Shown here piece by piece: positions 28,000 to 36,888 of a DNA stretch of 64,000 nt (positions are counted from its first letter, which is position 1; every line of letters begins with the position of its first letter). Both the position numbers and the translations under genes were made by a program. The DNA is from Aminobacterium mobile DSM 12262 (GTDB lineage Bacteria > Synergistota > Synergistia > Synergistales > Aminobacteriaceae), in assembly GCF_000526395.1 (NCBI RefSeq), contig NZ_JAFZ01000002.1:2501-66500 (forward strand), written 5' to 3'. Below the pieces are notes generated by a model. The model worked only from the letters and a program-made list of their open reading frames with translations. It was not told where the DNA came from and did no database searches.

Positions 28000-28266
28000 A
28001 TGTTTAGAGCTTTCAACTCTTTTTTAATGCCTGCAAAAACATTGCTTATTTGCAATGTTGCTTTTTTTATTCTATCACTTATTCTCGCAACTATAGGTTA
28101 TCGATCTAAAGGTAAAGGGAAAATGCTTATTTCCATAGCCCTTTTCCTCTTTTTTGCGGGGCTTGCTACCACTTCTTTTTATTTATTCATCTACGTAGCA
28201 AAATGGATTGCCTGGGCTCCCCTCATCCCAGGTTTGCTTCTTCTACTTATCCTCCGCAAAAAGTGA
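28000..28266 (+). CDS. Small membrane protein of unknown function
   Basis: I do not recognise this 88-residue protein. It is almost all membrane: three hydrophobic segments at about residues 13-33 (LLICNVAFFILSLILATIGY), 43-65 and 68-85, separated by a short basic loop (RSKGKGK) and ending RKK. A G-rich ribosome site (GGGGGG) lies 6 bases before the ATG. Its last 24 bases overlap the end of adenine deaminase tail to tail. The good ribosome site, the coherent membrane pattern and placement in otherwise empty DNA make it likely real. Confidence 0.7.
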   Translation: MFRAFNSFLMPAKTLLICNVAFFILSLILATIGYRSKGKGKMLISIALFLFFAGLATTSFYLFIYVAKWIAWAPLIPGLLLLLILRKK

Positions 28267-29970
28267 CATTGCCCCTCCTCTATTAAGATCCACATATCCC
28301 TGGTCAGTAATTTTTAATTCAGGAATGACACTAAGCGATAAAAAACTCATGGCCATAAAAGGATGGGGCAGCTTTGTTCCAAGAGAAAGAGCCCCTTTCT
28401 CCACTTCATTCAAACCATTAATAACATCTCTGGCAGAACCATCGCTCATCAGACCTCCTACTGGAAGAGGGAGATCTGCTATCGTCTTTTGTCCACGAAC
28501 GGCTAGCAACCCTCCCCCCAGATAGGATAACTCGTTAAGGGCATAGCGTATGGATATATCATCCATACCAGCAGCAATATAGTTATGAGCGTCATGCGCG
28601 ACAGAAGATGCAATAGCCCCCTCTTTAATACCAAGTCCCATAACAAACCCTACAAAAAAGCGATTGCTCCCACTATTTTTATCTACAACCACTATCTTCG
28701 CCAGATCTCTATTTGCATCAGCTACAATCTGCCCTTTGTGAACAGTAGGGGTCTCTATACGATGATCTGTAACTACTTGTCCTGCTTTGAGTCCCAATAC
28801 CCGTATTTGAGAGGATAAAGACGATTTTACGCGAATTTCTTCAAGAGATGGGATGTGTAAAGCTCTTGACGCTAACGGATACGAATGACGTCTGGGAAAT
28901 GGCACATTCAACAGGGCGGAGTTACGCACAACAAACTCTCCATTTTTCCAAACATGTATAGGCTGACAATTTTCCAAACTATCTAGTAATACCATATCTG
29001 CTTTATAGCCTGGTGCAATTGCGCCTCGATCCCATAGCCTAAAATATTGCGCTGGTGATAAGGTAACCATACGAAGAGCTGTGAGAGGAGAAAGCCCTGC
29101 TTCTATCGCAAGGCGGACCTTTTGATCCAAGTGACCACATGTTTCTATGTGGTTCGCTGTAAGATCATCACTTACAAACATGGCATGAGAGGATCGAGCT
29201 TCGTTCTCTTTGATAATAGGTAGAAGTTCTTGAAGGTTATGCTCAGTCGCTCCTTGACGAATCATAAGCCACATTCCCCTTCGCAACTTCTCTACGCCCT
29301 CTTTACAAGTAGAACTTTCGTGATCACTAGCGCATCCACTTAACAGATATGCACACAAATCCTTTCCTGTCACACCGGGAGCATGTCCACTTCGTACCTC
29401 ATTCCATGATACCAAAATTTTCCCCCAAACGCTCTCTTCTCCATGAATAACTCCTGGATAATTCATCACTTCGCCTAATGACTTGCACCAGCCTTCCTCA
29501 TAAGAGTTTTTAATAGCGAGTGCGTCCAATGGCTCTTTGGGGGTTTCAAAAGGAGATGCAGGCACACAAGAAGGCGCCGCAAAATAAATATCGATAGGAA
29601 GGTCACGAGATTCAAGGTACATGTATTCTAATCCCTTCATACCGCAGGTATTAGCTATTTCATGAGGATCAGCCACTACCGTTGTTGTGCCGCAAGGCAA
29701 CACCATCTCGGCAAATCCAGCTGGAGTAAGCATCGTGCTTTCTATATGGCAATGCCCTTCAATAAAGCCCGGAGCTAAAACGGCCCCCTCTGCATCGACT
29801 TCCATTAAACCTTTATACCCCTTACCTACCCCCACTATGGTACCATCATATATAGCTACATCGGCTTGTTCATAATCTAAGCTGAACACATTAGCGATGC
29901 GGCTATTTTTGATTACAAGGTCGCATGGAAGCTCTCCTCGTGCCGCCGAAAGCATCTTTTGAATGTTCAT
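28243..29970 (-). CDS. ade: Adenine deaminase
   Basis: Amidohydrolase-type enzyme converting adenine to hypoxanthine and ammonia. The 575 residues carry the metal-binding GHCHIESTMLTP (near 85), VADPHEIANTCG, VIHGEE and FVSDDLTAN. C-terminal SDGSARDVI and the length fit the bacterial Ade family rather than eukaryotic adenosine deaminases. ATG 29970 follows GAGAGGTGA by 8 bases; an in-frame GTG (29982) lies within that site and is less likely. It appears to be a single-gene unit. Confidence 0.94.
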   Translation of the reverse strand: MNIQKMLSAARGELPCDLVIKNSRIANVFSLDYEQADVAIYDGTIVGVGKGYKGLMEVDAEGAVLAPGFIEGHCHIESTMLTPAGFAEMVLPCGTTTVVADPHEIANTCGMKGLEYMYLESRDLPIDIYFAAPSCVPASPFETPKEPLDALAIKNSYEEGWCKSLGEVMNYPGVIHGEESVWGKILVSWNEVRSGHAPGVTGKDLCAYLLSGCASDHESSTCKEGVEKLRRGMWLMIRQGATEHNLQELLPIIKENEARSSHAMFVSDDLTANHIETCGHLDQKVRLAIEAGLSPLTALRMVTLSPAQYFRLWDRGAIAPGYKADMVLLDSLENCQPIHVWKNGEFVVRNSALLNVPFPRRHSYPLASRALHIPSLEEIRVKSSLSSQIRVLGLKAGQVVTDHRIETPTVHKGQIVADANRDLAKIVVVDKNSGSNRFFVGFVMGLGIKEGAIASSVAHDAHNYIAAGMDDISIRYALNELSYLGGGLLAVRGQKTIADLPLPVGGLMSDGSARDVINGLNEVEKGALSLGTKLPHPFMAMSFLSLSVIPELKITDQGYVDLNRGGAMSLFAEDK

Positions 29971-30005
29971 TTTAAAAATCACCTCTCAAATAGTCTTCTA
30001 AAAAG

Positions 30006-30034
30006 CTGTTTATCTTTTGATATTTCCTTATAAT
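30006..30034 (+). promoter_or_regulatory. Possible promoter for the secreted-protein gene
   Basis: A perfect TATAAT at 30029-30034 lies about 40 bases before the ATG at 30076. The -35 region at 17 bases (CTGTTT) is a poor match, so only the -10 is convincing. Confidence 0.4.
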
Positions 30035-30075
30035 AGACTATAACAACGTTAACGGTGAAAGAAGGGATAGAATAT

Positions 30076-31146
30076 ATGCGTCATCTCAAAAAAATATTCG
30101 TTATGACTTTTTCTCTCTATCTATTAGCTACCCTCTCCTCCTGTGTTGCAGCAGAAACGTTACTATACACACTTTACATACCCTGCAAAATTGGCGCTTC
30201 TGCATATGCTATAAGACCTGACGGCTCCAAAACAGACTTGGGAACCATTTCGTCCATACCAGAAACCACCCGATGGCCCAGTTACACAGCCAGCGGGTGG
30301 GGTAAGCCAGGGACAGTATGTGCTTCAGCTGTTAATGCTATACATTTACTCTGCTCCATCGAAGATGAGAAAGGCCGGACCATCAGCATTTTACCTCAGA
30401 CTACTGTAGCTCCAGCGGCAGGGAAAAAAACTTTTTTTACTGTACGTTCTGATGCCGGTACAGGAATTTTCGGCGGATGGGCACCACCTGTAGGTACAAA
30501 GGTTTATGTCCGCCGCCCAGACGATAGACAGGCTCTTCTCTCTTGTGAGAATATGCCCGTAGAGGGCGATATTCTTGTTATTCCTGTGGAAGAAACAGCC
30601 TCTCTTCCGTACATCGTGGATATAGAAAATCGTCCAGGTGGTCGTATTATCGCTTGGTACTCTCAAGGACCTCAAATCGTAGCTAGAGTCATTCGTCCAA
30701 TTTACGGGACCGGCCGTTTTGAAGGAACCCTCTTCCAACGAGGAAGTCGCATACGAGCTAACCATACAGGAGTCATCGATATAAGCACATCACCTCGGGG
30801 AGAAATTGGAGGGTTTCAGATCATGCCTCTCCTTCACGGTGCCTCTTCTGAAATGGCTTCTGCTTGGCAATTGACCCAATGGATGATTATTGCTTCTACG
30901 AGTCATAATACCCTAGTGGGTACGACACCTCTCTTCTCAGACGGTCTAGTCCCTGGCACGCAACTTCAAGACAAGCTTTGGGATATATGGTCCACCTATG
31001 AACGCCGGCCTCTCATTCTCTGCCGTTTAGATGGTGCCCCATGGCAATTTTTCCCTTCTGTTTCTGGTCGGCAAGATAAGGCTCTTTACAATATGACTCA
31101 CATTAGAATATATTACCCTGCTACCAAAGAGCCTCTACAAAAGTAG
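30076..31146 (+). CDS. Exported protein of unknown function, possible lipoprotein
   Basis: Not recognised. The 356 residues start with a signal peptide (MRHLKKIFVMTFSLYLLATL) followed by LSSC, which fits a lipobox with C23; cleavage by signal peptidase I after VAA is the alternative. The mature part is beta-rich with many Gly/Pro/Trp residues (ASGWGKPGTVCAS, FGGWAPPVG, GRFEGTLFQRGSRIRANHTGVIDISTSP, GEIGGFQIMPL). It has no visible enzymatic motif. The frame is open to GTG 30055, but ATG 30076 has AGAAGG ahead and gives a proper signal peptide. It is monocistronic, closed by a terminator shared with glmS. Confidence 0.75.
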   Translation: MRHLKKIFVMTFSLYLLATLSSCVAAETLLYTLYIPCKIGASAYAIRPDGSKTDLGTISSIPETTRWPSYTASGWGKPGTVCASAVNAIHLLCSIEDEKGRTISILPQTTVAPAAGKKTFFTVRSDAGTGIFGGWAPPVGTKVYVRRPDDRQALLSCENMPVEGDILVIPVEETASLPYIVDIENRPGGRIIAWYSQGPQIVARVIRPIYGTGRFEGTLFQRGSRIRANHTGVIDISTSPRGEIGGFQIMPLLHGASSEMASAWQLTQWMIIASTSHNTLVGTTPLFSDGLVPGTQLQDKLWDIWSTYERRPLILCRLDGAPWQFFPSVSGRQDKALYNMTHIRIYYPATKEPLQK

Positions 31147-31177
31147 TCTCCACAAAGAAAAGATAGGTATATAACAA

Positions 31178-31214
31178 AAAGGCTTCTACCTAAATACACG
31201 AGGCAGAAGCCTTT
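31178..31214. terminator. Bidirectional terminator between the exported protein and glmS
   Basis: AAAGGCTTCTACCT (31178-31191) pairs with AGGCAGAAGCCTTT (31201-31214) with one mismatch and a 9-base loop. T-rich runs follow on both strands, clearer on the minus strand (CCTTTTTGTTAT). It serves the convergent gene ends. Confidence 0.8.
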
Positions 31215-31236
31215 ACTTTACTGCAAAAGAGCTTTA

Positions 31237-33069
31237 TTACTCGACTGTAACGCTTTTGGCCAAATTACGAGGTTGATCGATGTCGCATCCCCGTACACGA
31301 GCCATATAATATGCAAAAATCTGCAACGGAATAACCGTCATAAAAGGAGTTAGCTCCTCTTCTGTTTGAGGCACAGAAAAAACATGATCTGATATTTCAT
31401 CTACGTTTTTATCCCCCAAAGTACCTATAGTAAAAATTGGAGCCTTTCTGGCTTTCGCTTCTAAAATATTCGAAAAAGCTTTTTCATAAAGTTTATCCCG
31501 TGGAGCAATCACTACCACTGGTACATCCTTTTCAAGCAGAGCTATAGGACCATGTTTCATCTCGCCGGCAGCGTAAGCTTCAGCATGCACATATGATATT
31601 TCTTTTAACTTCAACGCCCCTTCTAACGCTATGGGGAAAGAACGGCCACGACCGAGATAGAGAAGATCCCGAGATGTTGCATATCTCTCAGCTATACGTC
31701 GAAGCTCTTCCTGTCGTTCCAGTATCCCCTCTATCTGATATGGCAATTTCTGAAGACCATCTACAAGCCTTTTCTCCTCAACTGAAGAGAGAGTCCCACG
31801 CAGTTTAGCAATATAGATAGCGAGCACGTATAGCACCGCAAGCTGCCCGGTAAACGTTTTCGTAGCTGCTACTCCTATTTCAGGGCCTGCTTTCAGCAAG
31901 AGGACATCGTCTACTTCTCGAGCCAAAGATGATCCTTGAGCATTCGTCACCGCCAAACATCGGGCTCCTCGACTTTTAGCCATCCGCTCTGCAGCAAGAG
32001 TATCCGCTGTCTCTCCAGATTGAGATACAAAAATCGCCAACGTATCTTCTCCTATAGAAAGAGGTCTGTATCGATACTCAGAAGCCACATCCACACGAAT
32101 ATCTAGGTCCGTAATCTCCTCAAGAAGCCTTTCCGCTACCAGTGCCGCATAAAACGAAGTACCACATGCCACGATATGGAGGCGCCTCCACTTTTGAACC
32201 GAAGAAGCGGGAACATGGAGCTCCTTGGAAAGATCCACTTTTGAATTGCAGATACGCCCCTCTAGAGAACTCCTTAAAACAGCACCCTGCTCATTGATTT
32301 CTTTAAGCATAAAGTGCGGATAGCCACATTTATCTACCATGGAAAGATCCCATTCTATACGATGGAATTCTTTTTTTATAATTGAACCAGACTCATCCCA
32401 AAAGGACACTCCCTTTGGGGAGAGACAGGCAATATCCCCGTCGTTCATATAGTACACATTTTGAGTATATGGCAGGAGAGCAGGGACATCGGAAGCACAA
32501 AAAGCCTCTCCCTCACCGTTACCCACAACGAGAGGAGAACCCTTTCTAACACAATAGATCGTATCTGGCATGTCCTTAACGAGAATAGCTAGCGCAAAAG
32601 AACCCCTTAACTGAGCTCCTAGCTCCACCAAAGCCTGAACCATATCTTTTTTACTTCCATAAATTTTAGCAAGAAGCTGGGCAACTACTTCCGTATCTGT
32701 TTCAGTTAAGAAAGAAACGCCCTCTGATTCAAGTGCTTTTCTTATTTCAATATAGTTTTCGACAATTCCATTATGTACTAAAACAATCTGCCTTTTGCAG
32801 TCGCTATGAGGATGAGCATTGACCTGAGTTACACCACCGTGGGTAGCCCAACGAGTATGGCCAATGCCAAGATGCCCACCGATACTACGGGTAGAGATAG
32901 CCTTTTCAAGCTCAGAAACCTTTCCCACCTCTTTGAGCACCTGAATATCTTTACCGTTGTTTACAGCAATTCCAGCCGAATCATACCCTCGATACTCCAA
33001 GCGCTTCATGCCATCTATAAGAATATCTGGCGCATTACGCTGCCCTACATATCCAACAATCCCACACAC
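31237..33069 (-). CDS. glmS: Glutamine-fructose-6-phosphate transaminase (isomerizing)
   Basis: Makes glucosamine 6-phosphate from fructose 6-phosphate and glutamine, the entry to UDP-GlcNAc. The longer open frame hides the true start: GTG 33069 gives (M)CGIVGYVGQRNAP with the N-terminal nucleophile Cys that the enzyme needs. The 610 residues have a glutaminase domain (RWATHGG, HNGIVENY, TDTEV) and two SIS domains (ACGTSFYA, VSQSGETADT, HGPIAL), ending in the conserved LAKSVTVE. The message carries a glmS ribozyme in the leader. Confidence 0.97.
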   Translation of the reverse strand: MCGIVGYVGQRNAPDILIDGMKRLEYRGYDSAGIAVNNGKDIQVLKEVGKVSELEKAISTRSIGGHLGIGHTRWATHGGVTQVNAHPHSDCKRQIVLVHNGIVENYIEIRKALESEGVSFLTETDTEVVAQLLAKIYGSKKDMVQALVELGAQLRGSFALAILVKDMPDTIYCVRKGSPLVVGNGEGEAFCASDVPALLPYTQNVYYMNDGDIACLSPKGVSFWDESGSIIKKEFHRIEWDLSMVDKCGYPHFMLKEINEQGAVLRSSLEGRICNSKVDLSKELHVPASSVQKWRRLHIVACGTSFYAALVAERLLEEITDLDIRVDVASEYRYRPLSIGEDTLAIFVSQSGETADTLAAERMAKSRGARCLAVTNAQGSSLAREVDDVLLLKAGPEIGVAATKTFTGQLAVLYVLAIYIAKLRGTLSSVEEKRLVDGLQKLPYQIEGILERQEELRRIAERYATSRDLLYLGRGRSFPIALEGALKLKEISYVHAEAYAAGEMKHGPIALLEKDVPVVVIAPRDKLYEKAFSNILEAKARKAPIFTIGTLGDKNVDEISDHVFSVPQTEEELTPFMTVIPLQIFAYYMARVRGCDIDQPRNLAKSVTVE

Positions 33070-33110
33070 TGAACAGTGCACCGCCTTTCGTACAGGCACA
33101 CGAAAACCAT

Positions 33111-33255
33111 CTGTTCTTATTGTCCCGGAGATCGCTCCCCGGTTTTGTAGAACAGTTTATTGGCTTGGCTTTCAGAGCCATGGGGGCATCCGCCGAATAT
33201 TCGATAATCCCCCAACCTCGTCAACTGGCCATAAAAACCAGTCCTGGCGCTACCT
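33111..33255 (-). ncRNA. glmS ribozyme (glucosamine-6-phosphate-activated self-cleaving riboswitch)
   Basis: Read on the minus strand between galU and glmS. The cleavage site is A|GCGCC with the G at 33250 (cut between 33251 and 33250). P1 is ACTGG/CCAGT. The conserved core follows: TTGACGAGG, then TTATCGAATATTCGGCGGATG inside the GGGGG/CCCCC stem. ACAAAACCGGGGAGCGATC forms the P4 region with TCCGG, and the closing stem CTGTTC/GAACAG ends at 33111. It lies about 40 bases before the glmS start. In the known class, glucosamine 6-phosphate binds as cofactor, the RNA cuts itself and the glmS message is degraded. Confidence 0.95.
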
Positions 33256-33289
33256 TCTCCCGCAATAATTTTTTATTGCCTCAGCACGT

Positions 33290-34195
33290 TTATTTGTTTT
33301 CGCTATTTGTACATTTCTCACCCCTTTCATAGTTTTCCACACTTTCTAACACTATTTTCCGCAGGTCTGGGTCTTTGAGAGCCATCTCCACGTTAGCCTT
33401 GAGCCAGCCCTTTTGTGTTCCACAATCAAGCCGTTGCCCTTTATACACGACACCCCATAACTGTTGTTCTTTTGCTAGCTGTCTTAATGCATCTGTAAGT
33501 TGAATTTCACCTCCTGCACCAGGTTTTGTATTCTTAAGAATGGAGAAAATTTCTGGAGCAAGAATATAACGCCCCATAATCGCCAAATTGCTCGGCGCTT
33601 TTTCAGGCGAGGGTTTCTCCACAAGATCGTGAATTTTGAAGAGGCCTTCTGACACTTTTTCTGCCTGAACAACTCCATAGCGAGCTGTCTCCTCAGAAGG
33701 AACTTCTTCCAAGGCTATAACACTTCCACCCCATTTTTCATGGACAGCAATCAACTGGGAAAGAACTGAAGGCTGGGCTACCATCACATCATCAGGAAGT
33801 ATGACTCCGAAATACTCCCTGCCACAGAAAGGTTCCCCACACAGAACCGCATGCCCTAACCCTAACGGTTCAGGTTGCCTCGTATATACGACCCTAGCCA
33901 TTTCAGGTATTTTTCGCACAAGACGGAGCATATCCATCTTTCCTCGTTCTTCCAATATCTTTTCTAATTCCCAAGTTCGATCAAAATAATCTTCAAGAGA
34001 TCTTTTTGACCGGCTGGTTATAAGGACAACGTCTGTACACCCAGCAGCTACTGCTTCCTCTACCCCAAAAGAAATAATCGGCCGGTCTACAAGCGGTAAC
34101 ATTTCTTTAGGAATATCTTTTGTTGCGGGTAAAAATCGTGTCCCCAATCCCGCAACTGGGAAAAGACATTTTCTAACTGTTTGGAATTCACCCAT
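33290..34195 (-). CDS. galU: UTP-glucose-1-phosphate uridylyltransferase
   Basis: Forms UDP-glucose from glucose 1-phosphate and UTP. The 301 residues begin with RKCLFPVAGLGTRFLPATKDIPKEMLPLVDRP, the nucleotide-binding signature, and contain LGLGHAVLCGEPF and GVILPDDVM. The frame is open to 34231; ATG 34195 fits the family N-terminus, with AAGGAG about 12 bases ahead. It lies between glmM and the ribozyme, so cleavage of a galU-glmS message would separate the two. Confidence 0.95.
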   Translation of the reverse strand: MGEFQTVRKCLFPVAGLGTRFLPATKDIPKEMLPLVDRPIISFGVEEAVAAGCTDVVLITSRSKRSLEDYFDRTWELEKILEERGKMDMLRLVRKIPEMARVVYTRQPEPLGLGHAVLCGEPFCGREYFGVILPDDVMVAQPSVLSQLIAVHEKWGGSVIALEEVPSEETARYGVVQAEKVSEGLFKIHDLVEKPSPEKAPSNLAIMGRYILAPEIFSILKNTKPGAGGEIQLTDALRQLAKEQQLWGVVYKGQRLDCGTQKGWLKANVEMALKDPDLRKIVLESVENYERGEKCTNSENK

Positions 34196-34237
34196 AAGAA
34201 AAAATTTCTCCTTCCAGCCTCTATCAGACAAGAAATG

Positions 34238-35605
34238 CTAACAGCACTTCAACTGTATCTGATCCACTAGATCCTTTGAAACTTCTCGCATTAATTGAGG
34301 ATCTTTAGCCTCCACAAGAACCCTCATGAGAGGCTCAGTCCCTGACGGTCGAATGAGGACTCTGCCCTGCCCCATCAGCTTCTGATTTGCTTCCTGAGAT
34401 ATATGGGATATAAAAGCTGGATCTACCGAACGACTCCTAGAAATTTCTACATTACGAAGGAGTTGGGGATAGCGATCAAACGTATCAACAAGTGAATCTA
34501 TGTTTTCTCCTAATTCGCTACATGCCCTCAGGAAAATAAAGCCTGTACAAATTCCATCTCCTGTAGATGTAAACTCGCTAATTATAACGTGCCCAGACTG
34601 TTCGCCTCCAAGGCAAGAATCCCTATGTTTCATCATTTCAAGTACATAACGATCCCCTACCGGACAACGGAAAACCTGAATCCCATCCTTCTTCAAATGC
34701 TCTTCAAGAGAGAGGTTGCTCATAACTGTAGCAACAACGCCACTACCCAATTTCCTTTGAGAAGCAAGCCAGCGAGCTAAAACCCAAAGGATAATGTCTC
34801 CATCCAAAACTCGCTCTAAAGAATCGGTAAGCAAAACTCGGTCGGCATCACCATCATACGCTATTCCTACCTGAGCATTTTCCTCTTTCACTACTGAAGC
34901 AATATGGGCCATATTCATAACGCCCACTCCTTCATTAATGTTTAACCCGTCTGGAGCATCGCCAGTAAGCATCCAAGAGGAAACGCCTCTATTTTTATTG
35001 ATAACATGTAAAATGTCGGAAGCCGCACCATGAGCACAATCAAAGGCGATCCGACTATCCAGGAGGGGAATAGACGAGGCAAGAGAAGCGAGCCACCGTG
35101 CATACGATTGCGCGATATCAGGACGCTCTACAACCTCCCCAATAGAAGCTCCTGTAGGACGCCAGTCATCTATAAGATTATCGCCAAGGTATTCCTCAAT
35201 GGAAGCTTCAGCATCATCGCATAACTTGTGCCCATCACTGTTTAAAAACTTAATGCCGTTATATTCTGCTGGATTATGAGATGCGCTCACAACCACACCG
35301 CCTTGCGCTTTTACCTGTTTTATTGCAAAACTCACTCCAGGCGTAGGTATAACACCTAGGGACAAAACCTGCGCTCCCGCAGAAAGCATTCCTGCCACAA
35401 GAGCATTCACAAGCATATTCCCTGACCTACGGGTATCCCGTCCAATAACAATCCGGGGACGAGGAACACCCCTTTCCGTTAAATACAGCACGTAAGATCT
35501 TCCTAGACGCAATGCCATTTCTGGAGTCATGACCCCTCTGTTGGCTACATCCCTAACACCGTCTGTACCGAAAAGGCAGCGAACCTTTTTTTCACTCTCT
35601 TCCAA
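34238..35605 (-). CDS. glmM: Phosphoglucosamine mutase
   Basis: Converts glucosamine 6-phosphate to glucosamine 1-phosphate between GlmS and GlmU. The 455 residues show FGTDGVRDVANRG, the phosphoserine loop VVVSASHNPAEYNGIKF near residue 100, the metal loop DGDADRV, GGEQSGHV and the C-terminal RPSGTEPLMRVLVEA. The start is a TTG with GGGGAAGG ahead. The order cdaA-cdaR-glmM is conserved across many Gram-positive-type genomes; in known cases GlmM binds and inhibits CdaA. Confidence 0.96.
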   Translation of the reverse strand: MEESEKKVRCLFGTDGVRDVANRGVMTPEMALRLGRSYVLYLTERGVPRPRIVIGRDTRRSGNMLVNALVAGMLSAGAQVLSLGVIPTPGVSFAIKQVKAQGGVVVSASHNPAEYNGIKFLNSDGHKLCDDAEASIEEYLGDNLIDDWRPTGASIGEVVERPDIAQSYARWLASLASSIPLLDSRIAFDCAHGAASDILHVINKNRGVSSWMLTGDAPDGLNINEGVGVMNMAHIASVVKEENAQVGIAYDGDADRVLLTDSLERVLDGDIILWVLARWLASQRKLGSGVVATVMSNLSLEEHLKKDGIQVFRCPVGDRYVLEMMKHRDSCLGGEQSGHVIISEFTSTGDGICTGFIFLRACSELGENIDSLVDTFDRYPQLLRNVEISRSRSVDPAFISHISQEANQKLMGQGRVLIRPSGTEPLMRVLVEAKDPQLMREVSKDLVDQIQLKCC

Positions 35606-35634
35606 ACCTGTTCACCTTCCCCGCTCCTCTTTTC

Positions 35635-36864
35635 TTACTCCACGTCCGCCCGCACTGTTACGCGAGAAGGTTCAACCTTGACAACATGAATGCTCCGTGA
35701 AGTATTTCTAACCTGTACAGGAACCATTAATTTTCTTGACACAATATTCGTTACATTCACATAGGGCTGAATAGGGAAATTCGATTCGTCTATTTTTTCC
35801 ACTTCCGACGGCGTCCCCTCAATAGTAATATTCACAGCAGAAGGATCCACTTTCCACCCTGGATAGATACTATTCCCTTCCACCTCTACAGCTACATTTG
35901 TCAAAAGTTTTGAGACCGTAAAAGGCTTAAGTAATATATTTACCCGTACAGAAGATGCACCCGCATATTTTAAAGTTCCATCGTCAATAGGCTTGAGCGG
36001 CACAATCATACTTTGTTCCTGAGACAACCCTGTGATATCAATGGTCTCGGTCTCAACCTTCGGCAAAGCTTCTAATTTATTATAGGGCCCTTCAACCTCC
36101 ACTTCCGAAGGCTCTACTATTATGGCCTTTACTGAGAAGTCCGAATTCGGCTCTCCTATAACTTGGACATTAACTGGAACTTTTTTCTTCGGAAGCCCTT
36201 TGGCTAGTACAGCTGTCAAGTGAACTTCCTTGGGATCTATATCAATCTGGTCTTCAAAAACTTCAGATTTGTTTACTTCCACCGGCAAAACAACATCCTC
36301 ACCACTCTTTAATTGATCAAGAGTAGGGGTAATACGAACACCCTTAATTCGCGCTAAATCTTTTTCCACCCCTCGTACTGTTACATCCTTAGGTGAGATG
36401 TGGACCGATTCAAGATAAAGACCTGGAGGCAATCCATCTTTTACGACAACATCTACTGGGATCATACGATCGATATATCGTACCATCTCTATAGCTATTT
36501 GTGCTGGATTAATACCCACGACTTTAACATCTTTAGGAACTATAGCACGAACAGCAAGTCGATATTTTCCAAGGGAAAGCCCTTTTGTGTCTACCTCACA
36601 AAGAATTGCTCCTTGCTTAAGCCCATCAAGCATAGTTCGGCTACCGGACACACTTACTTCCACTTCCCGAGTTTCTGCTCTCAATATAGTTTGTTGAGGA
36701 ACATTAGAAAAATCCACCGGGCAACGGAAGGTTCTAACAACTTCTCCTCCCCGATCTCCTGCTACATAGAACCAGAGAAGTATAGCTATAACCACAGAAA
36801 TAATCCTCAGGAAATGAGGAGAAGTTAAGAGAACATCAATTTTTTTTGATTCTGGCGCCAACAT
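35635..36864 (-). CDS. cdaR: CdaR (YbbR-domain) regulator of diadenylate cyclase
   Basis: Membrane-anchored extracytoplasmic protein that modulates CdaA in known systems. The 409 residues have one N-terminal membrane segment (FLRIISVVIAILLWFYVAG, about 18-36) followed by roughly four YbbR-type beta domains, each with a VTVRG- or VEVEGP-like strand. It lies between cdaA and glmM with gaps of 20-30 bases, so the three are cotranscribed. Confidence 0.92.
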   Translation of the reverse strand: MLAPESKKIDVLLTSPHFLRIISVVIAILLWFYVAGDRGGEVVRTFRCPVDFSNVPQQTILRAETREVEVSVSGSRTMLDGLKQGAILCEVDTKGLSLGKYRLAVRAIVPKDVKVVGINPAQIAIEMVRYIDRMIPVDVVVKDGLPPGLYLESVHISPKDVTVRGVEKDLARIKGVRITPTLDQLKSGEDVVLPVEVNKSEVFEDQIDIDPKEVHLTAVLAKGLPKKKVPVNVQVIGEPNSDFSVKAIIVEPSEVEVEGPYNKLEALPKVETETIDITGLSQEQSMIVPLKPIDDGTLKYAGASSVRVNILLKPFTVSKLLTNVAVEVEGNSIYPGWKVDPSAVNITIEGTPSEVEKIDESNFPIQPYVNVTNIVSRKLMVPVQVRNTSRSIHVVKVEPSRVTVRADVE

Positions 36865-36888
36865 ACAACGACCTCCTTATTCCCATCC

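Noticed and set aside
29971-30075. Purine riboswitch before adenine deaminase
   Set aside because: The intergenic space is about 100 bases shared by two divergent genes and I see no paired core of the purine aptamer.
33262-33280. Inverted repeat GCAATAATTTTTTATTGC between galU and the glmS ribozyme as a terminator
   Set aside because: The stem is A/T-rich and weak and no T-run follows on the minus strand, so termination is unlikely; it may be a spacer hairpin.
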